Positions 25,715 to 32,939 of a DNA stretch of 64,000 nucleotides are shown here, one piece after another (position 1 is the stretch's first letter; each line of letters begins with the position of its first letter). The stretch comes from Pseudomonas mucoides (lineage in GTDB: Bacteria > Pseudomonadota > Gammaproteobacteria > Pseudomonadales > Pseudomonadaceae). The notes beneath the pieces were generated by a model. That model searched no databases. It was given only the letters and a program-made list of their open reading frames with translations, and was not told where the DNA came from. A program made the position numbers and the translations under genes. The DNA is taken from NCBI RefSeq assembly GCF_015461845.1, contig NZ_JACOPW010000002.1, forward strand, positions 682,001 to 746,000. Direction: 5' to 3'.

Positions 25715-27385
25715 ATGGACATTCGCCACCTTGCGCCTGGACTGTCGGTATCCGAACAGATTTTTCCCAACCAAATGGCCGAACTGAAAGAGGCCGGCTT
25801 TCGCACCGTCGTGTGTAACCGTCCCGATGGCGAAGGCAGTGATCAGCCCTTGTTTGCCGAAATCAAACGTGCGGCCGAAGCAGTCGGCATTGAAGCGCAC
25901 TACCTTCCCGCTGAATCCGGCAAAGTCACCGACGAGCAAGGTATTGCTTTCGGCAAGCTCCTTGAAACACTGCCAAAACCGGTGTTGGCCTATTGCCGTT
26001 CCGGCATGCGCTCGACAACGATGTGGGCACTCTCACAAGCGGGCAAACAACCCCTGCCACACATCGTCGAGACGGCCAAAAAAGCCGGGTTCGATATGAA
26101 AGGCGTCATTCGCCGGATTGCCAATCAGGGGCGTACGCCGGTCGAAGTGGCTGAGGCGCAGCATACCGTGGTCATCATCGGAGGCGGTGCGGCAGGTATC
26201 GCGACTGCATCCAGTTTATTGGCGCGAGATCCTGGGATCGACGTTGCCATCATCGACCCGGCCGATGTGCACTACTACCAGCCTGGCTGGACCCTTGTCG
26301 GCTGTGGCGTCTTCGATGCACCCCAAACCGCTCGCACGATGGGTACGACCATCCCCCGCGGTGTGCACTGGATCAAGTCGGCGGTCGCCGCTTTCGAACC
26401 CGAGAGAAATGCCGTCATTCTTGATGGATGCAGAGTCGTCAAATACGAGCAACTGATCGTGTGCCCTGGCCTGAAGCTCAATTGGCATGCCATCGAGGGT
26501 TTGTCGGACACCTTGGGCCGCAACGGCGTGACTTCAAACTACCTGTATCACCTTGCCCCCTACACGTGGGAACTGGTGCAGCAACTGCGTGGTGGCCGTG
26601 CGGTTTTCACGCAACCGCCCATGCCAATCAAATGTGCCGGGGCGCCGCAAAAAGCAATGTACCTGTCTGCCGATCATTGGAGGCGTGCCGGTGTATTGGA
26701 CAACGTCGAGATCGAATTTTGCAGCGCCGGCGCGGTGCTGTTCGGGGTTCCCGACTATGTGCCTGCACTGATGGAATACATCACGGCTTATGGTATCGAC
26801 CTGAATTTCGGCCACACGCTCACCAGCGTGAATGGACCTGCACGGACTGCAACGTTCAATTGCGTCAATCCGGATGGCAGCGCCCATTGTGTGACGCGCG
26901 ACTTCGATCTGCTTCATGTGGTGCCACCGCAGATTGCGCCGGATTTCGTTCGGGTCAGCCCTCTCGCTGACGCGGCTGGCTGGATCGATGTCGACCCTGC
27001 CACGTTGCGCCATAAAACCTGGGGCAATATTCACGCACTGGGCGACGCCACCAACACCAGCAACGCCAAAACCGCGGCAGCAGCACGCAAGCAGGCGCCC
27101 GTTGTTGCCCATAACGTGTTGGCTGCAATGGGTAAAGCAAAAGGCAGCGCCCATTACGACGGTTATGGCTCCTGCCCGCTGACGGTTGAACGCGGCAAGA
27201 TCGTACTGGCTGAATTCACCTATGGCGGCAAGGTCGCCCCCAGCTTTCCATCCTGGCTGATTGACGGTACTCGGCCATCCAGGCTGGCATGGTTGCTCAA
27301 AGAGCGGATTCTTCCACCGCTGTATTGGAAGGGAATGCTCAAGGGCCATGAGTGGATGGCGAAACCTGAGATGGCCGACGTATGA
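25715..27385 (+). CDS. sqr: DUF442-type sulfurtransferase fused to sulfide:quinone oxidoreductase (type II)
   Basis: 556 residues. Residues 1-110 form a DUF442 / Blh-like domain with the rhodanese-like loop CRSGMRS (Cys94). From about 150 an FAD/NAD(P) fold starts (GGGAAG 156-161). The SQR redox cysteines are visible as Cys307 (PIKCAGAPQKAMYL) and Cys487 (YDGYGSCPL), equivalent to C201 and C379 of human SQOR, and the C-terminal PPLYWKGMLKG is the membrane-binding end of type II SQR. It oxidises H2S, reduces quinone and hands sulfane sulfur to an acceptor, perhaps its own N-terminal domain. GGAG precedes the ATG; 49 bp after pdo. Confidence 0.92.
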   Translation: MDIRHLAPGLSVSEQIFPNQMAELKEAGFRTVVCNRPDGEGSDQPLFAEIKRAAEAVGIEAHYLPAESGKVTDEQGIAFGKLLETLPKPVLAYCRSGMRSTTMWALSQAGKQPLPHIVETAKKAGFDMKGVIRRIANQGRTPVEVAEAQHTVVIIGGGAAGIATASSLLARDPGIDVAIIDPADVHYYQPGWTLVGCGVFDAPQTARTMGTTIPRGVHWIKSAVAAFEPERNAVILDGCRVVKYEQLIVCPGLKLNWHAIEGLSDTLGRNGVTSNYLYHLAPYTWELVQQLRGGRAVFTQPPMPIKCAGAPQKAMYLSADHWRRAGVLDNVEIEFCSAGAVLFGVPDYVPALMEYITAYGIDLNFGHTLTSVNGPARTATFNCVNPDGSAHCVTRDFDLLHVVPPQIAPDFVRVSPLADAAGWIDVDPATLRHKTWGNIHALGDATNTSNAKTAAAARKQAPVVAHNVLAAMGKAKGSAHYDGYGSCPLTVERGKIVLAEFTYGGKVAPSFPSWLIDGTRPSRLAWLLKERILPPLYWKGMLKGHEWMAKPEMADV

Positions 27386-27413
27386 AACCAGGCCTGAAAG
27401 CGAGGAGACTGAG

Positions 27414-28214
27414 ATGATCGCCGTCTTACTGCTCGGGCTTACTGTCGGGGTGATTCTGGCTCTGACCGGTGCCGGAGGTGGAATACTGGCTGTTCCATTA
27501 CTGGTATTTGGAGTGGGGTTGAGCATGGCCGAGGCAGGGCCAATTGGTTTACTGGCTGTCGGTTTAGCCGCGACCCTGGGTGCCGCAATGGGACTTAAAA
27601 ACGGCACCGTTCGCTACAAAGCTGCGCTTCTAATTGCGGGAGCGGGGATCGTGTGTTCTCCACTTGGCCTTTGGCTGGCGCAGCGCACGCCTAACCGTCC
27701 GTTAACGATCATGTTTGCCTTCGTGCTGATGTACGTTGCATTCCGGGTATATCAACGATCACTCCCTCCCTCCACGGAGTCGAAGCCCCCCGTCACATCC
27801 AAACCGCCGCCTTGCCTTTTGGACGTGAACCGAGGAAAGCTTAACTGGACGGGTCCGTGTGCATGGGCACTCACCGTCTCTGGCGTTGTTGCGGGCGGGC
27901 TTTCCGGCTTGCTCGGCGTGGGCGGTGGCTTTGTGATGGTGCCGGCGCTCCAGCGATACACCAATTTGACAGCGCAGTCGGTGCTTGCGACGTCGCTTGC
28001 CGTTATTGCGCTGGTTTCAATTTCCGGCGTTGCTGCAAGCTCGGCAGCTGGGCACTTGCAGTGGGCAGTGGCCCTTCCGTTTTCCACTGGAGCATTGGTC
28101 GGAATGGTAGGCGGGCGTCTGATCGCGGCACGGCTCGCGGGTCCACACCTACAAAAAGGGTTCGCCGCCGTTTCTATGGTGGTTGCGGTGGCCTTGCTGG
28201 TGAAAGCTATTTAG
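27414..28214 (+). CDS. TauE/SafE-family sulfite exporter-like permease
   Basis: 266 residues with about eight membrane helices in two repeats, each starting with the family motif (GAGGGILAVPLLV and GVGGGFVMVPAL). ATG 27414 follows GAGGAG, 28 bp after sqr. The position after SQR and persulfide dioxygenase suggests export of sulfite, the toxic product of the dioxygenase. Confidence 0.88.
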   Translation: MIAVLLLGLTVGVILALTGAGGGILAVPLLVFGVGLSMAEAGPIGLLAVGLAATLGAAMGLKNGTVRYKAALLIAGAGIVCSPLGLWLAQRTPNRPLTIMFAFVLMYVAFRVYQRSLPPSTESKPPVTSKPPPCLLDVNRGKLNWTGPCAWALTVSGVVAGGLSGLLGVGGGFVMVPALQRYTNLTAQSVLATSLAVIALVSISGVAASSAAGHLQWAVALPFSTGALVGMVGGRLIAARLAGPHLQKGFAAVSMVVAVALLVKAI

Positions 28215-28330
28215 TCATGAACATGAGTCATCCACTTCCAGGACTGCCCAAGACTCGCCTATAGCCCGAGACTTGCCCCGACCTCCCCTGCCAGTGACGA
28301 GCCCAATTGAATGCCGCTATACACTTAGTT

Positions 28331-28350
28331 TTTTTATATACTATAATCTG
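28331..28350 (+). promoter_or_regulatory. AT-rich promoter/operator region before bigR-type gene
   Basis: A T run and alternating TATATACTATAAT include a good -10 hexamer (TATAAT 28342-28347), with no clear -35. ArsR repressors of the BigR type bind AT-rich palindromes overlapping their own -10, so this is the most likely operator; the exact symmetry is not clear. Confidence 0.35.
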
Positions 28351-28378
28351 GATAACTGAACAATTAGTGATCAATCGT

Positions 28379-28693
28379 ATGCCCGAATCAGATCTCCAGC
28401 AGCTACACGCCAATGCCGATGCTGCCAGCCAATTCCTTAAAGCCCTGGCCAATCCGGATCGCTTGATCCTCCTATGCCAGCTATCTCAGGGTGAGCGCAA
28501 TGTCAGCGATCTGGAGTCACTGCTGGGGATACAGCAACCGACGCTTTCTCAACAGCTGGCTGTGCTTCGCCGCGAAGGCCTGGTGGAGACCCGCCGTGAC
28601 GGAAAGCAGGTGTTCTATCGCATCAGCAGTCCCGCAGCATTGGCAGTCATCCAAACCCTGTATCAACAATTTTGCGTCGGAGAAGCTCCATGA
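28379..28693 (+). CDS. bigR: ArsR-family repressor with BigR/SqrR cysteine pair
   Basis: 104 residues, winged helix-turn-helix (VSDLESLLGIQQPTLSQQLAVLRREGLV). Cys33 (LILLCQLSQGE) and Cys99 (YQQFCVGE) are 66 residues apart, as in BigR and SqrR, where they form a di- or tetrasulfide with sulfane sulfur and release DNA. No metal-binding CxC of ArsR/CadC type. Its stop overlaps the next start (ATGA), so it is coupled to the YeeE/YedE genes it probably represses. The start chosen removes an unlikely N-terminal extension read from 28307. Confidence 0.85.
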   Translation: MPESDLQQLHANADAASQFLKALANPDRLILLCQLSQGERNVSDLESLLGIQQPTLSQQLAVLRREGLVETRRDGKQVFYRISSPAALAVIQTLYQQFCVGEAP

Positions 28694-29124
28694 ATGTCGA
28701 CTGGCTCAACTTCACTCCCTGGTCGTCCCTTGCTGGCGGCGCATTGATTGGCTTGGCGGCCAGTCTATTCGTCGTCGCTAACGGGCGTATCGCAGGCATC
28801 AGTGGTCTGATCGGCAGTCTTTTACAGCGTGGGAGCGAGGGGGTAAGTGAGAAAGCACTTTTTCTCCTGGGCCTGCTCATCGCGCCACTTCTATGGGGCT
28901 TGTTCGCCACGTTGCCGCAGATTGAGTTCAAAAGTGGCTGGTTCGGACTGATCGTCGCCGGTCTATTGGTGGGCATCGGCACACGATACGGTTCAGGTTG
29001 CACCAGTGGCCATGGGGTGTGCGGCATATCGCGCCTTTCGCCGCGATCGATGGTTGCCACTGCGTGTTTCATGTTCAGTGGTTTCGTCACGGTGTTTGTC
29101 TTGCGTCATCTGCTGGGGAGTTGA
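28690..29124 (+). CDS. YeeE/YedE-family sulfur transporter component, PmpA-like
   Basis: 144 residues with four membrane helices. The conserved cysteine segment GSGCTSGHGVCG is the YeeE/YedE thiosulfate/sulfur-channel motif. It overlaps the repressor gene by 4 bp and is followed within 2 bp by a second half-size protein, so the two probably make one transporter (the PmpA/PmpB split form). Confidence 0.85.
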   Translation: MNVDWLNFTPWSSLAGGALIGLAASLFVVANGRIAGISGLIGSLLQRGSEGVSEKALFLLGLLIAPLLWGLFATLPQIEFKSGWFGLIVAGLLVGIGTRYGSGCTSGHGVCGISRLSPRSMVATACFMFSGFVTVFVLRHLLGS

Positions 29125-29126
29125 AC

Positions 29127-29546
29127 ATGACCAAACTGACTGCGTTCATTGCGGGTCTGCTTTTCGGCTTGGGTCTGCTTCTGGCAGGCATGGCCAACCC
29201 CGGCAAAGTACTCGCTTTCCTGGATCTAACCGGTGCTTGGGACCCTTCCTTGGCGTTGGTCATGGTCGGGGCAATTGGTGTGGCCATTGGCCCGCTAACC
29301 TGGGCACGACAACAACCCAGTTCGCTGCTGGGAAGGCCAATGCAGCTACCGGTCAAACGTGAGCTGGACCCGCGCTTGATTGGCGGGAGCCTGGTGTTCG
29401 GCATCGGCTGGGGAATCGCTGGCATCTGTCCGGGTCCCGCAGTGGCAATTCTGCTGACAGGACGCTGGCAAGTGATCGTATTCATGTTGGCCATGCTGGC
29501 CGGCATGTTGTTGTTTACTGCGCTGGAGACCCGGCGCAGCCATTGA
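29127..29546 (+). CDS. YeeE/YedE-family sulfur transporter component, PmpB-like (DUF6691)
   Basis: 139 residues, four membrane helices; starts AFIAGLLFGLGLLLAGMANPGKV and has the single conserved cysteine in WGIAGICPGPA. The partner of the preceding gene. Likely imports thiosulfate or another sulfur species across the inner membrane. Confidence 0.85.
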   Translation: MTKLTAFIAGLLFGLGLLLAGMANPGKVLAFLDLTGAWDPSLALVMVGAIGVAIGPLTWARQQPSSLLGRPMQLPVKRELDPRLIGGSLVFGIGWGIAGICPGPAVAILLTGRWQVIVFMLAMLAGMLLFTALETRRSH

Positions 29547-29559
29547 TTGGGAGATCGCC

Positions 29560-29748
29560 ATGAAAGCGAACATTGGAACCATTGACCGCAGCCTGCGCAT
29601 TATCGCCGGTCTGCTGCTCATTGGCCTCAGTCTGTCCGGTGTGATCGGCGTGTGGGGTTGGATAGGTTTAGTGCCGCTGGCCACTGGCATTTTCCGTTTC
29701 TGCCCTGTCTATACATTGCTAGGCATCAAAACCTGTAACCGTTGCTGA
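29560..29748 (+). CDS. DUF2892 (YgaP-like) small inner membrane protein
   Basis: 62 residues: MKANIGTIDRSLRIIAGL start and two helices, ending FRFCPVYTLLGIKTC, the DUF2892 pattern. In other proteins this domain is fused to a rhodanese (YgaP), which fits the sulfur context. 13 bp after the transporter; the last gene of the bigR operon. Confidence 0.85.
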   Translation: MKANIGTIDRSLRIIAGLLLIGLSLSGVIGVWGWIGLVPLATGIFRFCPVYTLLGIKTCNRC

Positions 29749-29861
29749 GCGACCACCGTTGCACACTTGCGGGTGCCTGAAGGTGCCCGTGGTGGGTTGC
29801 TGGTGTTTAAAACTATTCTGAGCGGAGCAGTTTCAAAACCTGTTTGAACAAGGAGATTTTG

Positions 29862-30227
29862 ATGTCCGACCTGAACGATCCACGCGTGTTCTTTGCCGCT
29901 GAGCGAACGTTGCTGGCATGGAACCGAACCAGCCTTTCGCTGATGGCATTTGGTTTTGTGATTGAACGATCCGGACTACTGCTGCAGATGCTGAAGCCGG
30001 GCGTTCTGGGTCCTCCTGGGAAACATTTTTCGTTCTGGATCGGACTGGCTTTTCTGATGCTGGGTTCATGGGTTGCCTGTTGGTCATCCTGGCAATACAA
30101 AAAGGTAGTCAAGACCCTCAAACCCGTTGAGATCCCGCTTGGCTACAGCGTCAATGCTGGCCCTGGCATAAATGTCATTACGGCAATCCTGGGCGTTTTG
30201 CTCATGGCCTATTTGTCCATGATGTGA
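29862..30227 (+). CDS. DUF202 / YidH-family membrane protein
   Basis: 121 residues, three membrane helices. Begins DPRVFFAAERTLLAWNRTSLSLMAFG, the DUF202 signature. AAGGAG 7 bases before ATG 29862 favours this start over the in-frame codon at 29844. Function unknown. Own leader of about 110 bp after the previous gene. Confidence 0.82.
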   Translation: MSDLNDPRVFFAAERTLLAWNRTSLSLMAFGFVIERSGLLLQMLKPGVLGPPGKHFSFWIGLAFLMLGSWVACWSSWQYKKVVKTLKPVEIPLGYSVNAGPGINVITAILGVLLMAYLSMM

Positions 30228-30441
30228 GCGAGGCTGGCCTGCCTGATCTCGCTCGGTTTTCCCACCACTGCTTCTGCATATTTGGGTCTAACGGTCGTCT
30301 AACCGATGTTAACGGTGCAGGCTCCAGCTTTGTCTACCCGGTTTTGTCCAAGCGAGTTCGGCAATCAACGCTACATCTTGAAAAATGGATCATAGGCTAC
30401 GAGGAGGCCCGCCCATTCCGAGCCTCCCCCGAGTGAATAGG

Positions 30442-30741
30442 TTAATTGCTGACCGAAGCGATTTGCGCCGCACGACGGTTCTTTTTGCCAATCATAAACA
30501 CCAATAGCGAACCAATTGCGGTCAATGCACAGAGCGGCATCAGTGCGATAGGAAAGCTCCCGGTCTGATCACGCAACACCCCAATCACTGAGCTCATGGC
30601 GCCGGTCCCCAGGTGGGCAAAGGTATTGATCGCCGCAATCCCGGTGGCCAAAGTCGCTGGTGGCAGGGATTCGGAACAAAGTGCCCAGAACGGCCCCTTG
30701 ATCGCATAGTTACCCATCAATACGAGCGTCATTGTCATCGT
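30442..30741 (-). pseudogene. MFS transporter, C-terminal fragment
   Basis: About 100 residues covering the last membrane helices of an anion:cation-type MFS carrier (GNYAIKGPFWALCSESLP, then GTGAMSSVIGVLRDQTGSFPIALM). The about 300 N-terminal residues are absent; upstream sequence up to 30834 reads in frame but is unlike any transporter. The break marks a deletion or insertion point at the right edge of the sulfur island. Confidence 0.7.
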
Positions 30742-31000
30742 TGTCTCCCCTGCCACCTCGCGCCGCGAGGGTGTTCCAGGGTCAGGCGCTTTCCTCGAAC
30801 ACGATTGCTCCCCGCACCTGGAATAAATGCGCAATCCATCTAACCCGGTGGTCTCAGCGACTCAATCAGTCCTTGTTCGCGAACAGGGCCCCACGCTCAA
30901 AACAACTGCTTACACAATAGAAATACATAAAGTCCGATCTGGTACTACCGAGTGTTAGCTTGTGCGCCTTTTCGGGCCATGAGATGCCAACGCCTTCATC

Positions 31001-32299
31001 ATGCACATAAAGCTCCCCAGCATTCCGGCCCTAGGTGTTTACCTCGCCCTTGCTTGCCTCTTTGCGGGCGCATGGTTCACCCACCCTGCCCCCAAGCATT
31101 CCTCCTTTGCCCCGACAAGCCCGGTTTTGCCGGTGACGGATCAGACGGCCAAACCCATTTATACCAGCCGTTTCGCCTCCTCCGGGCTGGTGGACTTCGT
31201 GCATTCTTCAGCGGTAACAGCCTTGCCTGACGGTAGCTTGATGGCGGTCTGGTTCGCCGGCACTCGCGAAGGCGCCGCCGATGTGCAGGTGCGCTCCGCT
31301 CGCTTCAACGTGAGTACCGGCGAGTGGGGTGAAGAACAGGTCATGGCCACTCGGGAATCGACCCAGCTAAGCACTCGAAAATACATCCGAAAACTGGGCA
31401 ACCCGGTCATTGCACTGGCGCCGGACAATCGCCTGTGGCTGTTCTTCGTCTCCGTGTCCATGGGCGGCTGGGCCGGTAGCGCGGTCAATGTGATGGTTTC
31501 AGACGACTTGGGTATGAATTGGTCGGCACCGCGCCAATTAATCACTTCACCCTTTCTGAACATCAGCACCCTGGTCCGGTCGGCACCGGTGTTCCATGCC
31601 GACGGCTCCATCGGCTTGCCGGTCTACCACGAGTTTCTGGGCAAGTTTGCCGAGTACCTGTACTTGAGCGCAGACGGTGAAGTGATCGATAAATACCGCA
31701 TCAGCCACGGCAATAACTCATTGCAACCCGCGGTCGTTCCGCTGGACGGTCAGCGTGGTATCGCCATGTTGCGCTATGCCGGCGACACGCACCACCGAGT
31801 CCTGGCGAGCCGCACCGAGGATGCCGGACAGACCTGGAGCGAACCTTATCCGCTCGATCCATCGAACCCCAATTCCTCGTTGGCGGCCGTTGCGACGCCA
31901 GGACACGGATTGCTGGTAGCGCTCAATGACCTGCAAGAGGGGCGCTTCAAGCTGAGCCTCTATCTCACCGATGCGAAAATGGACGATTGGCGCCTGGTGC
32001 GCGATCTGGACAAATCACCGGACCCCGAGGGCGATCCGTATTCACCCCTCGCCTACAAGGAACTCATCGGGAAAGAGTTCCGCGACTCCAGTGGCAAGCT
32101 CCGCCAACCGCTGGAGGCGCGATTCCTCGACAACCTCGACAAACGCGTCTGCAAAAGCGAAGGGTGTGAGTTTGAATACGAATACCCGTACTTCATCCGC
32201 AGCCCCGACGGGATGTATCACTTGGTTTATACCTGGAACAACACCTTCATCAAACACGTGTCTTTCAACGATATCTGGCTGTCCGAGCGTCTCAAATGA
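31001..32299 (+). CDS. Exported sialidase-family (BNR) protein
   Basis: 432 residues with an N-terminal hydrophobic segment (signal or anchor). Asp-box-like blades (SDDLGMNWSAP, TEDAGQTWSEP) and the start of the catalytic propeller (WFAGTREG) match the BNR_2 sialidase-like family. It overlaps the next gene by 4 bp (ATGA), and an LTA-synthase-like gene follows, so it works with an envelope glycan or glycerophosphate polymer rather than as a secreted virulence sialidase (inference). No strong ribosome site before the ATG. Confidence 0.75.
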   Translation: MHIKLPSIPALGVYLALACLFAGAWFTHPAPKHSSFAPTSPVLPVTDQTAKPIYTSRFASSGLVDFVHSSAVTALPDGSLMAVWFAGTREGAADVQVRSARFNVSTGEWGEEQVMATRESTQLSTRKYIRKLGNPVIALAPDNRLWLFFVSVSMGGWAGSAVNVMVSDDLGMNWSAPRQLITSPFLNISTLVRSAPVFHADGSIGLPVYHEFLGKFAEYLYLSADGEVIDKYRISHGNNSLQPAVVPLDGQRGIAMLRYAGDTHHRVLASRTEDAGQTWSEPYPLDPSNPNSSLAAVATPGHGLLVALNDLQEGRFKLSLYLTDAKMDDWRLVRDLDKSPDPEGDPYSPLAYKELIGKEFRDSSGKLRQPLEARFLDNLDKRVCKSEGCEFEYEYPYFIRSPDGMYHLVYTWNNTFIKHVSFNDIWLSERLK

Positions 32300-32907
32300 T
32301 CAGCCTGTGGCAAGCCCATCTCAGCTTCGCAATGATCATCTTCCTGGCAATGCCGTCTTTTGGCCTGAACAGGGTCTGGCGCATCGCGCTGTTGCTTACA
32401 TTGCTGGTCGCAAGCTTCATACCACTGGACGGGATTTCGCTGGCCGCTTACTTGCGCAGCCACATGGATGACCTCGCGATCACCTCATTGGTGTTCATGG
32501 GGTGGGGCTGCCTGCGTCGACTGGATGTGTTGCCGCCCGCGCAGCGTGATCAAACCGGCGTACTGATCCTCTTCGCCGTCATGGCCCTGGTGTTATATCC
32601 GGCAACGCTGGGCTTGAGTGATCTGGACCCTTACCGACGGGGGTTCAGCCCACGCCCCCTGTTGTTTGTCGTTGCACTGCTGACGTTCAGCCTGTTTTAC
32701 CTGCGCAATTACCTGGCCGTCGTGTTGTTGACGAGCGCGACCCTGGCCTTCCTCGCCGGGATCAAACCTTCCCACAACTATTGGGACTACCTGATTGATC
32801 CACTACTGGGCCTGTATTGCGGCCTGACGCTGCTGGTGCTGGGGACGCGCTGGACGTATCGCCGATGCATCACGCTGCGCCGCCCAATACCAAACGAATC
32901 CGTTTGA
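32296..32907 (+). CDS. Multi-pass membrane protein of the sialidase-LTA synthase operon
   Basis: 203 residues, about six helices. The family is not recognised. Its ATG overlaps the sialidase-like stop, showing tight coupling. May be a partner or flippase-like element for the following phosphoglycerol transferase-like enzyme; this is only positional. Confidence 0.65.
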   Translation: MISLWQAHLSFAMIIFLAMPSFGLNRVWRIALLLTLLVASFIPLDGISLAAYLRSHMDDLAITSLVFMGWGCLRRLDVLPPAQRDQTGVLILFAVMALVLYPATLGLSDLDPYRRGFSPRPLLFVVALLTFSLFYLRNYLAVVLLTSATLAFLAGIKPSHNYWDYLIDPLLGLYCGLTLLVLGTRWTYRRCITLRRPIPNESV

Positions 32908-32939
32908 AAATTAACGAAATTCTTAATAGGGAAACATCG

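Noticed and set aside
30228..30441. 70-codon frame after the DUF202 gene
   Set aside because: Overlaps the DUF202 stop, has no ribosome site and gives a product without features; treated as intergenic.
12784..30741. Integrase-type island with direct att repeats
   Set aside because: No integrase gene and no repeated tRNA 3' end found within the window; the border call rests on content only.
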